Assembly: GCF_027923225.1 (NCBI RefSeq)
Contig: NZ_BSDI01000006.1
Span: forward strand, 1 to 64,000
Reading direction: 5' to 3'
DNA from: Phytohabitans aurantiacus
GTDB taxonomy: Bacteria > Actinomycetota > Actinomycetes > Mycobacteriales > Micromonosporaceae
Length of the DNA: 64,000 bases
Shown here: piece by piece, positions 16,683 through 25,951 of the stretch
How the letters are laid out: each line of letters begins with the position of its first letter
Position numbering within the stretch: position 1 is the stretch's first letter
Made by a program: the position numbers and the translations under genes
The notes under the pieces: generated by a model
Told to the model about the DNA's origin: nothing
What the model saw: the letters and a program-made list of their open reading frames with translations, nothing else
Database searches by the model: none

Positions 16683-18518
16683 ATGACGAGACCCACACCT
16701 GAGACACTCGCCCAGCGCGCCCCCTCACCGGCCACCCTCGCTGCCGCCGCCGCACCGGCCGCGCCGGTAGCTCCGGCCAAGGTCTCGGGGGCCACCGCGC
16801 TCGTCAAGTCGCTCGAGGCACTCGGCGTCGAGGTGATGTTCGGCATTCCGGGCGGCGCGATCCTGCCGGCGTACGACCCGATCTACGACTCCGCGGTCCG
16901 GCACATCCTGGTGCGTCACGAGCAGGGCGGTGGCCACGCCGCCACCGGGTACGCCCAGGCGACGGGCAAGGTCGGCGTCTGCGTCGCCACGTCCGGCCCC
17001 GGCGCGACCAACCTGGTGACCCCGATCGCCGACGCGTACATGGACTCGGTGCCGATCGTCGCGATCACCGGCCAGGTGCCGCGACCGGCGATCGGCACGG
17101 ACGCCTTCCAGGAGGCGGACATCCAGGGCATCACGCTGCCGATCACCAAGCACAACTACCTCGTGACGACGCCCGAGGAGATCCCGCGGATCCTCGCTGA
17201 GGCGTTCCACCTGGCGTCGACCGGCCGGCCCGGCCCGGTGCTGGTCGACATCCCCAAAGACGTGCTCCAGGCGATGACCACGTTCACGTGGCCGCCGACG
17301 TTGGAGCTGCCCGGGTACCGGCCGACGCTGCACCCGCACGGCAAGCAGATCCGCGAGGCCGCCCGCCTGATGACCTCGGCACGCCGGCCCGTGCTGTACG
17401 TCGGCGGCGGCGTGCTCAAGGCCGGCGCCACCGACAGCCTGCGCAAGCTGGCCGAGCTGACCGGCATCCCGGTCGTCACCACGCTGATGGCCCGCGGCGC
17501 GTTCCCCGACTCGCACCCGCAGCACCTCGGCATGCCGGGCATGCACGGCAGCGTGACGGCGGTGTACGGGCTGCAGAAGGCCGACCTGCTGGTGGCGCTG
17601 GGTGCCAGGTTCGACGACCGGGTGACCGGCAAGCTCGACTCGTTCGCGCCGGACGCGGCGATCGTGCACGCCGACATCGACCCAGCCGAGATCGGCAAGA
17701 ACCGGGCCGCCGACGTACCGATCGTGGGCGACGCCAAGCATGTCATCGACGAGCTGATCGTCGCGGTGACCGCCGAGCAGTCGTCGAACCGCACCGGCGA
17801 CCGCACGGAGTGGTGGGCCACCCTCAACGACCTGCGCGAGCGCTACCCGCTGGGCTGGGACGAACCGACCGACGGCACGCTGTCCCCGCAGTACGTGATC
17901 AAGCGGCTGGGTGAGATCGCGGGCCCCGACGCCGTGTACGTGGCGGGCGTCGGCCAGCACCAGATGTGGGCCTCGCAGTTCATCTCGTACGAGAAGCCGT
18001 ACACCTGGCTGAACTCCGGCGGCGCCGGCACGATGGGCTACGCCGTCCCCGCGGCCATGGGTGCCAAGGTCGGCAAGCCGGAAACCACCGTCTGGGCGAT
18101 CGACGGCGACGGCTGCTTCCAGATGACCAACCAGGAGCTGGCCACCTGCGCCCTGGAGGGCATCCCGATCAAGGTCGCCATCATCAACAACGGCAACCTC
18201 GGCATGGTCCGGCAGTGGCAGACCCTCTTCTACGGCGAGCGGTACTCGAACACCGATCTGGGCACCCACAAGCACCGCATCCCCGACTTCGTGAAGCTGG
18301 CCGAGGCGCTCGGCTGCATCGGCCTGCGTTGCGAGAGCGCGGACGACGTCGACAAGACGATCGAGGCGGCGATGTCGATCAACGACGCCCCTGTCGTGAT
18401 CGACTTCGTGGTCGGCAAGGATGCCATGGTGTGGCCGATGGTGGCCGCCGGCACCAGCAACGACGAAATCATGTTCGCTCGCGACATGCGTCCGAGCTTT
18501 GACGAAGACGACCTGTGA
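16683..18518 (+). CDS. ilvB: Acetolactate synthase large subunit
   Basis: This catalytic subunit (611 residues) condenses pyruvate with pyruvate or 2-oxobutyrate using thiamine diphosphate, FAD and Mg2+. The ThDP-activating Glu is in RHEQGGGHAATGYA (near 79) and the ThDP-binding motif GDGCFQM with NNGNLGMV is near 474-505. An Ala/Pro-rich N-terminal extension of about 35 residues precedes the conserved domain, as is common in actinobacteria. It heads ilvB-ilvN-ilvC behind an attenuator. Confidence 0.97.
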   Translation: MTRPTPETLAQRAPSPATLAAAAAPAAPVAPAKVSGATALVKSLEALGVEVMFGIPGGAILPAYDPIYDSAVRHILVRHEQGGGHAATGYAQATGKVGVCVATSGPGATNLVTPIADAYMDSVPIVAITGQVPRPAIGTDAFQEADIQGITLPITKHNYLVTTPEEIPRILAEAFHLASTGRPGPVLVDIPKDVLQAMTTFTWPPTLELPGYRPTLHPHGKQIREAARLMTSARRPVLYVGGGVLKAGATDSLRKLAELTGIPVVTTLMARGAFPDSHPQHLGMPGMHGSVTAVYGLQKADLLVALGARFDDRVTGKLDSFAPDAAIVHADIDPAEIGKNRAADVPIVGDAKHVIDELIVAVTAEQSSNRTGDRTEWWATLNDLRERYPLGWDEPTDGTLSPQYVIKRLGEIAGPDAVYVAGVGQHQMWASQFISYEKPYTWLNSGGAGTMGYAVPAAMGAKVGKPETTVWAIDGDGCFQMTNQELATCALEGIPIKVAIINNGNLGMVRQWQTLFYGERYSNTDLGTHKHRIPDFVKLAEALGCIGLRCESADDVDKTIEAAMSINDAPVVIDFVVGKDAMVWPMVAAGTSNDEIMFARDMRPSFDEDDL

Positions 18519-18531
18519 GGTTGAGCGACAG

Positions 18532-19047
18532 ATGACCAAGCACACGCTCTCCGTTCTGGTGGAGAACAAGCCGGGCATACTGGCCCGGGTCGCGGGCCTG
18601 TTCGCCCGTCGCGGGTTCAACATCGACTCGTTGGCCGTCGGGGAGACCGAGCACCCTGAGGTCTCCCGGATGACGATCGTGGTCAACGCGGAGGAGTCGC
18701 CGCTGGAGCAGGTGACCAAGCAGCTCAACAAGCTGGTGCACGTGCTCAAGATCGTCGAGCTGGACTCAAACGTCTCGGTCCAGCGCGAGTTGCTCCTGGT
18801 CAAGGTCCGGGCCGACCGCCCGGTACGGTCACAGGTGCTGGAGACGGTGAACCTCTTCCGGGCGCGCGTCGTCGACGTCGCTCCGGACACGCTCACCATC
18901 GAGGCGACCGGCACCGCCGACAAGCTCGACGCGCTGCTTCGCGACCTCGAACCGTACGGAATCAAGGAAATGGTGCAGTCCGGCCTCGTGGCTATCGGCC
19001 GCGGCTCACGGTCGATCACCACCGGACCGGCGCTGCGCGCCGCCTGA
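18532..19047 (+). CDS. ilvN: Acetolactate synthase regulatory subunit
   Basis: This 171-residue small subunit has an N-terminal ACT domain (TLSVLVENKPGILARVAGLF, GFNIDSLAVG) and a C-terminal ALS-regulatory domain. It binds valine for feedback inhibition and stimulates IlvB. It lies 13 nt after ilvB. I start it at the ATG giving MTKHTLSVLV, because the frame open further upstream only overlaps ilvB. Confidence 0.97.
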   Translation: MTKHTLSVLVENKPGILARVAGLFARRGFNIDSLAVGETEHPEVSRMTIVVNAEESPLEQVTKQLNKLVHVLKIVELDSNVSVQRELLLVKVRADRPVRSQVLETVNLFRARVVDVAPDTLTIEATGTADKLDALLRDLEPYGIKEMVQSGLVAIGRGSRSITTGPALRAA

Positions 19048-19059
19048 GAAAGGGAAGAA

Positions 19060-20073
19060 ATGGCCGTCACGGTCTACTACGACGACGACGCCGACCTCGG
19101 CATCATCCAGGGCAAGAAGGTCGCCATCATCGGGTACGGCAGCCAGGGTCACGCCCACGCGCTGTCCCTGCGCGACTCCGGTGTCGAGGTGCGGATCGGC
19201 CTGCAGGAGGGCTCGAAGAGCCGGCCCAAGGCGCAGGAGCAGGGCCTGACCGTCGGCACTCCCGCCGAGGTGAGCGCCTGGGCCGACGTCATCATGGTGC
19301 TGGCGCCCGACACCGCTCAGCGGAAGATCTACTCCGAGGAGATCGCGCCCAACCTGGCCGCCGGCAAGGCGCTCTTCTTCGGGCACGGGCTCAACATCCG
19401 GTTCGGCCTGATCGAGCCGCCCGCGGACGTCGACGTGGCCATGGTCGCGCCGAAGGGCCCGGGGCACCTCGTCCGCCGGCAGTACGTGGACGGCAAGGGC
19501 GTGCCGTGTCTGGTGGCCGTCGAGCGCGACGCGACCGGCGGTGCGCTGGCGCTGGCCCTGTCGTACGCCAAGGGCATCGGCGGCAGCCGGGCGGGCGTCA
19601 TCGAGACCACCTTCAAGGAGGAGACCGAGACCGACCTGTTCGGCGAGCAGGCGGTGCTCTGCGGTGGCGCCTCCGCGCTGGTACAGACCGGTTTCGAGGT
19701 GCTCACCGAGGCCGGGTACGCGCCCGAGGTGGCCTACTTCGAGTGCCTGCACGAGCTGAAGCTGATCGTCGACCTCATGTACGAGGGCGGCATCGCGCGG
19801 ATGCGGTACAGCGTCTCGGACACCGCCGAGTACGGCGACTACACCCGTGGCCCGCGCGTCATCGACTCCCGCGTCAAGGACGAGATGCGCAAGATCCTCA
19901 GTGAGATCCAGTCGGGCGAGTTCGCCCGCGAGCTGATCGCCGAAGACGACGCTGGCCGGCCGAACTTCAACAAGTACCGCGAGCAGGGTGCCGCGCACCC
20001 GATCGAGGAGACCGGCAAGAAGCTGCGCGGGATGATGAGCTGGGTCGACCGGCCCATCACCGAAACCGCCTGA
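19060..20073 (+). CDS. ilvC: Ketol-acid reductoisomerase (NADP+)
   Basis: IlvC (337 residues) isomerises and reduces acetolactate or acetohydroxybutyrate to the dihydroxy acids. The nucleotide-binding motif GYGSQGHAHAL is near residue 25. The metal-binding acidic residues lie in the ETDLFGEQAVLCGG region (near 190-205) and ECLHELKLIVDLMYEGG (near 228). This is the short class I form. GAAAGGGAAG precedes the ATG, 12 nt after ilvN. Confidence 0.97.
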   Translation: MAVTVYYDDDADLGIIQGKKVAIIGYGSQGHAHALSLRDSGVEVRIGLQEGSKSRPKAQEQGLTVGTPAEVSAWADVIMVLAPDTAQRKIYSEEIAPNLAAGKALFFGHGLNIRFGLIEPPADVDVAMVAPKGPGHLVRRQYVDGKGVPCLVAVERDATGGALALALSYAKGIGGSRAGVIETTFKEETETDLFGEQAVLCGGASALVQTGFEVLTEAGYAPEVAYFECLHELKLIVDLMYEGGIARMRYSVSDTAEYGDYTRGPRVIDSRVKDEMRKILSEIQSGEFARELIAEDDAGRPNFNKYREQGAAHPIEETGKKLRGMMSWVDRPITETA

Positions 20074-20089
20074 GACAAATCGTTTTGAA

Positions 20090-20118
20090 GGGGGCGTCCG
20101 CGTGCCGCGGGCGCCCCC
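20090..20118 (+). terminator. Terminator after ilvBNC
   Basis: GGGGGCGTCCGCG pairs with CGCGGGCGCCCCC (one G-T wobble) over a 3-nt loop, 16 nt after the ilvC stop. Confidence 0.8.
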
Positions 20119-20208
20119 GAAGTTACCGGCAGATTGCGAGTAGGGGTCAAAGCTCGCTAATTCAAACGGTAAGGGGCACTCGATCGGCCCCTCAGGTACC
20201 GTCGCTCT

Positions 20209-21432
20209 ATGCGGCTGGAGCAATCACACCGGACCGAACGCTTCGGCGCCGTCCGGATTCATGAGCTTCAGCGCGTCATCGAGCTTGACTCGGGCGCGCA
20301 ACGGGGTGTTGACCTGGGCAATCGTGCTGGCAACAGTCAGCTCGTAGCGCCTGAGGCCATCCGCGCTATCGAAGAGGAATTGGTCGTCGTCATTCCGTGC
20401 ATGAATGAGACACGCAGAGTAATTGAAGGCGTGCTCTCTGGAATTCCGCACGACTGCCTCATCATTCTGGTCAGTAACAGCGCACGGCAGCCGGTCGACC
20501 GGTACGAGATTGAGGTGCAGACGCTGGAGCAGTTCTGCCGCCTCGCGGACCGGCCGGCGGTGGCGGTGCACCAACGAGATCCGGGCCTCGCGTCGGCGGT
20601 CAAGGCGGCTGGCCTGCCCGAGCTGATCGACGACGAGGGCCTGGTGCGCACCGGCAAGGGCGAGGCCATGCTGATCGGCATGGCGATGGCAGCCCTGACC
20701 GGCCGGAAGTACGTGGGCTACGTCGACGCCGACAACTACGTGCCGGGCGCCGTCAACGAGTACTGCAAGGCATACGCCGCCGGGCTGCACCTCGCCGAAA
20801 GCCCGTACTCGATGGTGCGCATCTCCTGGCACTCCAAGCCGAAGCTGCGCGACGGCCGGCTGTTCTTCAGCCGGCGAGGCCGCAGCTCCGAGATCACCAA
20901 CATGTTCCTCAACCGGTTGGTGGCCGAGCACAGCGGCTTCGGCACCGAGGTGATCGCCACCGGCAACGCGGGAGAGCACGCCCTCAGCCTCGACCTCGGT
21001 CTGCGGATGCGGCTGGCGGGCGGGTTCGCGGTCGAGCCGTTCGAGTACGTGGAGCTGTTCGAGCAGTTCGGCGGCCTGCTGCCGGAGGCCGCCGCGTTGC
21101 CAGATGACGTCAAGGCGGTGCCGGTGCTGCAGATCGAGACCCGCAACCCGCACTTCCACGACAACAAGGGCGAGGATCACGTCAAGGGCATGCGAATGCA
21201 GGCGCTCAACGTGGTGTACCACTCGCCGGTGTCGCTGCCGGCCGTGCGCGAGGCGATCCTGGAGCTCATGGTCGCCGAGGGCGCGCTCGCTCCCGGGCAG
21301 GAGCCGCCGCGCGAGCGGATCTATCCGCCGGTGGGGTCGATGTCGTTCGACACGTTCCTCGACACGCTCAACGCCGAATCGACGGGGTTCCACCAGATCG
21401 AGTGCTCTTTGGGCGTGTCGACCGTCACCTAA
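20209..21432 (+). CDS. mpgS: Mannosyl-3-phosphoglycerate synthase
   Basis: This 407-residue protein matches the GT55 synthase that joins GDP-mannose to 3-phosphoglycerate, the first step to the compatible solute mannosylglycerate. Visible landmarks are VVVIPCMNETRRVIEGVL (near 59-76), the nucleotide-sugar/metal motif GYVDADNYVPGAVNEY (near 172-187) and the conserved ETRNPHFHDNKGEDHVKGM near the C-terminus. The usual phosphatase partner (mpgP) is not beside it, so it may lie elsewhere or another phosphatase may serve. serA, which uses the same 3-phosphoglycerate, follows. The ATG is 6 nt after TACCGT. Confidence 0.85.
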   Translation: MRLEQSHRTERFGAVRIHELQRVIELDSGAQRGVDLGNRAGNSQLVAPEAIRAIEEELVVVIPCMNETRRVIEGVLSGIPHDCLIILVSNSARQPVDRYEIEVQTLEQFCRLADRPAVAVHQRDPGLASAVKAAGLPELIDDEGLVRTGKGEAMLIGMAMAALTGRKYVGYVDADNYVPGAVNEYCKAYAAGLHLAESPYSMVRISWHSKPKLRDGRLFFSRRGRSSEITNMFLNRLVAEHSGFGTEVIATGNAGEHALSLDLGLRMRLAGGFAVEPFEYVELFEQFGGLLPEAAALPDDVKAVPVLQIETRNPHFHDNKGEDHVKGMRMQALNVVYHSPVSLPAVREAILELMVAEGALAPGQEPPRERIYPPVGSMSFDTFLDTLNAESTGFHQIECSLGVSTVT

Positions 21433-21466
21433 GTACGGCTTAAGTCCGTATCTGTGAGGGCACTCA

Positions 21467-21490
21467 CGCCGCGTCGGGAGCGACGCGGCG
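21467..21490 (+). terminator. Terminator hairpin after mpgS
   Basis: CGCCGCGTCG pairs perfectly with CGACGCGGCG over the loop GGAG, 35 nt after mpgS. It separates mpgS from serA. Confidence 0.65.
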
Positions 21491-21615
21491 GTCGGCGTGC
21501 GCCTATCCTCGCGGTGAGGGCGCACCGTGCGAGAGCCGTCCGCTCGCTGGGGAGGCGCAGGGCGCAGAGCGGCGCGCTGTTGCGCGCCGCCGAAGCCGAC
21601 AACTTACGAGGACAG

Positions 21616-23214
21616 ATGACTCCCGTCGTACTCATCGCCGAAGAACTCGCTCCCGCCGCCATCGACGTGCTCGCGCACGACTTCGATGTACGCCATGTTG
21701 ACGGCACCGACCGCCCGGCCCTGCTTGCGGCGCTTGCCGAAGCCGACGCCGTGCTCGTGCGCAGCGCGACCCAGATCGACGCCGAGGCCATCGCCGCGGC
21801 ACCGCGCCTGAAGGTCGTCGCCCGCGCGGGTGTGGGCCTCGACAACGTCGAGGTGCCCGCCGCCACCGCTCGTGGCGTCATGGTGGTCAATGCGCCCACC
21901 TCCAACATCGTCTCCGCCGCCGAGCAGGCCGTCGCCCTGCTGCTCGCGGTCGCACGCAACACGGCCAGCGCCAGCTCCGCGCTGAAGGCCGGTGAGTGGA
22001 AGCGGTCCAAGTACAGCGGCGTCGAGGTGCAGGGCAAGACCGTCGGCGTGGTCGGCCTCGGCCGCATCGGCGTGCTCTTCGCCCAGCGGATGGCCGCGTT
22101 CGGCACGCGCCTGATCGCGTACGACCCCTACGTGCAGCCGGCGCGCGCGGCTCAGCTGGGCGTGCGCCTGGTGGGCCTGGAGGAGCTGCTGCGGGAGAGC
22201 GACTTCATCTCGATCCACCTGCCCAAGACGCCCGAGACGGTCGGTCTCATCGGCGAAAAGGAGCTGACGCTCGTCAAGCCGGGCGTGCGGATCGTCAACG
22301 CCGCGCGCGGCGGTCTGATCGACGAGCAGGCGCTCGCCGACGCGATCGCTGAGGGCCGCGTCGCCGGCGCCGGCATCGACGTGTACTCGAAGGAGCCCTG
22401 CACGGCGTCGCCGCTGTTCGCGTTCGACAACGTGGTGGCCACCCCGCACCTGGGCGCGTCGACCGCCGAGGCGCAGGACAAGGCCGGTCTCGCGGTCGCC
22501 AAGAGCGTCAAGCTGGCGCTGCAGGGCGAGTTCGTGCCCGACGCGGTCAACGTGCAGGCCGGTGGCGTGGTGGCCGAAGACGTCCGGCCGCTGCTGCCGC
22601 TCGCGGAGAAGCTGGGCAAGGCGTTCACCGCGGTCGCGGGTGGCGTGGCCGCCAACGTGACCGTCGAGGTGCGCGGTGAGGCCGCCGTCAACGACGTGTC
22701 GGTGCTCAAGCTCGCCACCACCAAGGGGCTGTTCACCTCGGTGGTCGAGGAGCAGGTGACCTACGTCAACGCGCCGCTGTTCGCCGCCGACCGGGGCGTC
22801 GAGGTCGAGCTGGTCACGCACGCCGACTCTGTCGACAATCCGACGCTGGTGACGGTGCGGGGCGCGCTGCCCGACGGCCGCATCGTGACGGTGTCCGGCA
22901 CGGTCGTGGTGAGCGGCAGCCGCGAGACCATCAAGCTGACCGAGGTCGACGGGTTCGACCTGGAGCTGGGCGCCGACGGCGTGCTGCTCTTCTTCCGGTA
23001 CGTCGACCGTCCGGGTGTCGTCGGTGCGATCGGTTCGATCCTCGGCGAGTCCGGCGTCAACATCGCCGCGATGCAGGTGGCCCGGCGCGAGGCCGGCGGC
23101 GAGGCGCTGATGGCGCTCACCGTCGACGGTGCGGTCGGCGCCGAGATCCTCACGCAGGCCGCCGACGCCATCGGTGCCGTCGCGGCGAGCGCCGCCGACC
23201 TGCGCGACGAGTAA
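21616..23214 (+). CDS. serA: D-3-phosphoglycerate dehydrogenase
   Basis: SerA (532 residues) oxidises 3-phosphoglycerate to 3-phosphohydroxypyruvate, the entry to serine synthesis. The NAD-binding motif GVVGLGRIGVLFAQRMAAFG is near 145. Catalytic Arg, Glu and His lie in NAARGGLIDEQ, GAGIDVYSKEP and ATPHLGAST. An allosteric ASB domain (about 320-450) and a C-terminal ACT domain (VDRPGVVGAIGSILGESGVN) follow, as in long actinobacterial SerA. I start it at MTPVVLIAEE, which has GAGGA upstream, and not in the Arg-rich frame before it. Confidence 0.96.
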   Translation: MTPVVLIAEELAPAAIDVLAHDFDVRHVDGTDRPALLAALAEADAVLVRSATQIDAEAIAAAPRLKVVARAGVGLDNVEVPAATARGVMVVNAPTSNIVSAAEQAVALLLAVARNTASASSALKAGEWKRSKYSGVEVQGKTVGVVGLGRIGVLFAQRMAAFGTRLIAYDPYVQPARAAQLGVRLVGLEELLRESDFISIHLPKTPETVGLIGEKELTLVKPGVRIVNAARGGLIDEQALADAIAEGRVAGAGIDVYSKEPCTASPLFAFDNVVATPHLGASTAEAQDKAGLAVAKSVKLALQGEFVPDAVNVQAGGVVAEDVRPLLPLAEKLGKAFTAVAGGVAANVTVEVRGEAAVNDVSVLKLATTKGLFTSVVEEQVTYVNAPLFAADRGVEVELVTHADSVDNPTLVTVRGALPDGRIVTVSGTVVVSGSRETIKLTEVDGFDLELGADGVLLFFRYVDRPGVVGAIGSILGESGVNIAAMQVARREAGGEALMALTVDGAVGAEILTQAADAIGAVAASAADLRDE

Positions 23215-23232
23215 CCAACGTCCACTGTGATC

Positions 23233-23261
23233 AAGGCGTCCGTCGATGCGACGGGCGCCTT
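23233..23261. terminator. Bidirectional terminator between serA and a convergent gene
   Basis: AAGGCGTCCGTCG pairs with CGACGGGCGCCTT (one wobble) over a 3-nt loop, between two convergent stop codons. The sequence in front, GTGATCAAGGCGTCC, differs at one position from the start of the 54-bp palindrome family, so it may be a shortened relative. Confidence 0.75.
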
Positions 23262-23264
23262 GCT

Positions 23265-23618
23265 CTATTTCACGGGAGTGGGCGGTGGGTAGACCGAGCC
23301 GTCCTGGAGGTCCAGCAGCATCAGGCTGTGTCGCGCGGCCAGGCGTTCGATGGCTTCGAGCACCTCGTCGGCGCACGAAGGGGTGAGGCACATCGTGATG
23401 TGGTCGGTGGCCTTGTGCAGCGGCGGAGCCGCCCAGGGACTGTCCGACAAGGACACAGTGTCGGGGTACTGGGCCGTCAGCTCGACGTAGAAGGCGCCGA
23501 TCCGGCGGTCGACTTCGCCTTCGGCGTGCTCACCTTCGCGGCACAGCTCATGTGCCGCCCGTACGTCGGCTGGTGTGGCGTTGTTGTCCAGGGCCCACAC
23601 GACGAGGTCAAAACTCAC
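23265..23618 (-). CDS. Conserved hypothetical protein (MSFDLVVWALD)
   Basis: This 117-residue soluble protein starts MSFDLVVWALDNNATPADV and ends QDGSVYPPP. It has no signal peptide or membrane helix. I recognise the type as a small actinobacterial family of unknown role but can assign no activity. The start codon is a GTG with CAATAT 6 nt before it, consistent with leaderless transcription. Confidence 0.7.
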   Translation of the reverse strand: MSFDLVVWALDNNATPADVRAAHELCREGEHAEGEVDRRIGAFYVELTAQYPDTVSLSDSPWAAPPLHKATDHITMCLTPSCADEVLEAIERLAARHSLMLLDLQDGSVYPPPTPVK

Positions 23619-23820
23619 GCGCAGATATTGCCACCCGGTGAACTTCCGGTGGGGACGTGCCCCGCCGACACGCGAACGGGGCGGTGCCTTGCGCGGAGTC
23701 GGGGCGAATCGATAGCGTGTTCATCCGGTTACGCACCGCGTGGGCGTGTCTTCGGGTGACGCGTTTCTCGCAGGTCGTGGCCGGTCCCGTGTGCGCGAGC
23801 CACGCGTACTCGTCGTTGTC
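23619..23820. other. Gap without recognisable gene
   Basis: The 200-bp stretch between the conserved hypothetical gene and the apbE terminator holds only short frames with no recognisable protein character and no tRNA-like fold that I could find. It probably contains the promoter of the minus-strand hypothetical gene. Confidence 0.4.
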
Positions 23821-23855
23821 GGCCCCCGCGATCACTTGCCGAGATCGCGGGGGCC
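23821..23855 (-). terminator. Terminator after apbE-like gene
   Basis: GGCCCCCGCGATC pairs perfectly with GATCGCGGGGGCC over a 9-nt loop, 4 nt beyond the stop of the ApbE-like gene. Confidence 0.75.
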
Positions 23856-23859
23856 GATC

Positions 23860-24711
23860 TCATGGCAGCAAGAGGCGGTAGCCGTCTGCCGTGGGGAACC
23901 ACGGCAGGCCAGCCGGACCGGCGGCTACCAGGGCGGTGGCGTAGGCGTCTGCCACCGAGAGATCCGGTCCGAGTACCGCCGCGGCGCCCTGGCGCACGGG
24001 CTCGCGGGTGTGCGGGTCGACCACGTGTCCCCGCTGGCCCGTCAGGCCCGAGGTGCCCACCGCGCCCTCGGTCATCTCCAGGATCATCGGGGACCGGGTG
24101 TGCGCCAACGGGCGGTGGACGGCGACGCGCCATGGGCCACCGTGGGGCGCGTGTCCGCGTACAGCTAGATCCGCCTCACTGACCACCGCGTAGTCGGAGA
24201 TGCCGGCGGCGCGCAACCTGGCGCCCGCGCGCTCCACCGCCCATCCCTTCAGTAGGCCGCTGGGGTCGAAGCCGCCGGGCACCGCCCAGGCGTCGAACCA
24301 GCCGTCGGTGGCCGCGCGCATCGCGTCGCAGCGCGCGACGATGTCGGCGAGCGGCGCGTAGGCGTCGGGCGAGACCTCGCCGCGGCGCAGCCGCGCGACC
24401 AGGCTGGTGCGGCGCATCGGGCTGTAGGTGGCGTCGATGGCGCGAAGCTCCGCGACCGCGTCGGCGAGTGCCTCACTGATGGCGCGTCGGCTCATCGCCT
24501 CGGGCGCCACCAGCATGAGGGAGAAGTCGGCCGCCGAGGTCTGCACGGCGTGCCGGACCACGATGCGGCCGGTCGCGGCGGTCGCCGCGGTGCCAAACGG
24601 CCGGTTGCCCGTGCCGGGGAAGCCGAGCCGGAGGTCGGCGCGCGTGCGCCGGTCGTTCGTGGTGATGGCCCGCGAGGTGCGCTGGCGCGGCATGATCTGC
24701 TGGATCGCCAT
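23860..24711 (-). CDS. ApbE-family FAD:protein FMN transferase
   Basis: This protein of about 283 residues has the hallmark DAWAVPGGFDPSGLLKGWAV of flavin transferases, which attach FMN to Thr/Ser of partner proteins using FAD. A metal-binding C-terminal part, with an SGLTGQRGHVVDPHT-type loop and then LSVADAYATALVAAG, is also typical. There is no lipobox or signal peptide, unlike many ApbE proteins, so it may act in the cytoplasm. The start MAIQQIMPRQ is my choice; a GTG three codons earlier is possible. No flavinylated partner is visible next to it. Confidence 0.87.
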   Translation of the reverse strand: MAIQQIMPRQRTSRAITTNDRRTRADLRLGFPGTGNRPFGTAATAATGRIVVRHAVQTSAADFSLMLVAPEAMSRRAISEALADAVAELRAIDATYSPMRRTSLVARLRRGEVSPDAYAPLADIVARCDAMRAATDGWFDAWAVPGGFDPSGLLKGWAVERAGARLRAAGISDYAVVSEADLAVRGHAPHGGPWRVAVHRPLAHTRSPMILEMTEGAVGTSGLTGQRGHVVDPHTREPVRQGAAAVLGPDLSVADAYATALVAAGPAGLPWFPTADGYRLLLP

Positions 24712-24858
24712 GATCCTCACCGTAGGTGAAGAAATTGGGGGCGCTATGACCGCCACCTGTGAACTTCCTGTGTTCCGAACTTTGAGACTCGCGTACCGAA
24801 AATCGGGACGGGCGATTAACGTTCGCTCAGCACAATCGGCGGACAAGAGGAGTTTACG

Positions 24859-25890
24859 GTGGCACGCATCGCGGTCGTAGCCGGTGACGGGATCGGCACC
24901 GAGGTGGTCGCGCAGGCCCGCAAGGTGATCGACGCGGTGTTGCCGGGAGTGACCGCCACCGAGTACGAACTCGGGGCCAGCCTCTACAACCGCACCGGCG
25001 AGATCCTGCCGGAATCGGTGCAGAGCGAGCTCGCCGAGCACGACGCGATCCTGCTCGGCGCGATCGGTGACCCGTCGGTGCCGCCGGGCGTGCTGGAGCG
25101 CGGGCTGCTGCTGAAGCTGCGGTTCGTGTTCGACCAGTACGTCAACCTGCGGCCGGCGCGGCTGTGGCCGGGCACGTCGAGCCCGCTCGCGCACGTCAAG
25201 GCCGGTGAGATCGACTTCGTGGTGGTCCGCGAGGGCACCGAGGGCCTGTACGCGGGCGCCGGCGGCTCGCTGCACCGCGACACCCCCGCCGAGGTTGCCA
25301 CCGAGGAGAGCCTCAACACGCGGCACGGCGTCGAGCGGGTCATCCGCGACGCGTTCGCGCGGGCACAGCGCCGCGAGCGCCGCAAGGTCACGCTCGTGCA
25401 CAAGACCAACGTCCTCGCGCACGCGGGCTCGCTGTGGGCGCGCACGTTCGAGGCGGTGCGGGCCGAGTTCCCCGACGTGGAGACGGAGTACCAGCACGTC
25501 GACGCGATGGCGATGTTCCTCGTGACCCAGCCGCAGCGATACGACGTCGTGGTGACCGACAACCTCTTCGGCGACATCCTCACCGACATCGCGGCCGCCG
25601 TCACCGGTGGCATCGGCCTCGCGGCGAGCGGCTCGATCAACCCCGAGCGGCGCTTCCCGTCGACGTTCGAGCCGGTGCACGGCTCCGCGCCGGACATCGC
25701 CGGCAAGGGCATCGCCGACCCGGTCGCGGCCGTACTGTCGGCGTCCCTCCTGCTCGACCACCTGGGTCACCCGGACGAGTCGCGCCGGGTGGCGGAAGCG
25801 GTCGCGGTGGAGCTAGCCTCTCGCGCGCCGGGTGCCGCCGTGCGCACCGAGGAGGTCGGCGACCGGCTCGCCGCCCACGCCTCGGCCTGA
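24859..25890 (+). CDS. leuB: 3-isopropylmalate dehydrogenase
   Basis: LeuB (343 residues) oxidatively decarboxylates 3-isopropylmalate in leucine synthesis, and the analogous methylmalate in the citramalate route to isoleucine. Landmarks are AVVAGDGIGTEV at the N-terminus, REGTEGLYAG, the KTNVLAHAGSLW region, DNLFGDILTDIAAAVTGG and FEPVHGSAPDIAGKG. GAGGAG stands 8 nt before the GTG start. ilvE follows after 61 bp. Confidence 0.97.
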   Translation: MARIAVVAGDGIGTEVVAQARKVIDAVLPGVTATEYELGASLYNRTGEILPESVQSELAEHDAILLGAIGDPSVPPGVLERGLLLKLRFVFDQYVNLRPARLWPGTSSPLAHVKAGEIDFVVVREGTEGLYAGAGGSLHRDTPAEVATEESLNTRHGVERVIRDAFARAQRRERRKVTLVHKTNVLAHAGSLWARTFEAVRAEFPDVETEYQHVDAMAMFLVTQPQRYDVVVTDNLFGDILTDIAAAVTGGIGLAASGSINPERRFPSTFEPVHGSAPDIAGKGIADPVAAVLSASLLLDHLGHPDESRRVAEAVAVELASRAPGAAVRTEEVGDRLAAHASA

Positions 25891-25951
25891 GCGTCGTTTA
25901 ACGAGCGTTCGGGGTATCCTGCAAGCCCGTAGCCTTTTGGAGGGCAGCGCT

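Noticed and set aside
16725..19070. A 781-codon open frame opposite ilvB and ilvN
   Set aside because: It is a mirror of well-supported genes with no conserved motif, start site or ribosome-binding site. The same applies to long frames at 2564-4861 (minus), 4876-7392 (plus) and 12448-14226 (plus).
23608..23835. A 75-codon minus-strand frame between the MSFDLVVW gene and apbE
   Set aside because: It overlaps the apbE terminator hairpin, has no ribosome site and shows no recognisable or regular amino-acid pattern.
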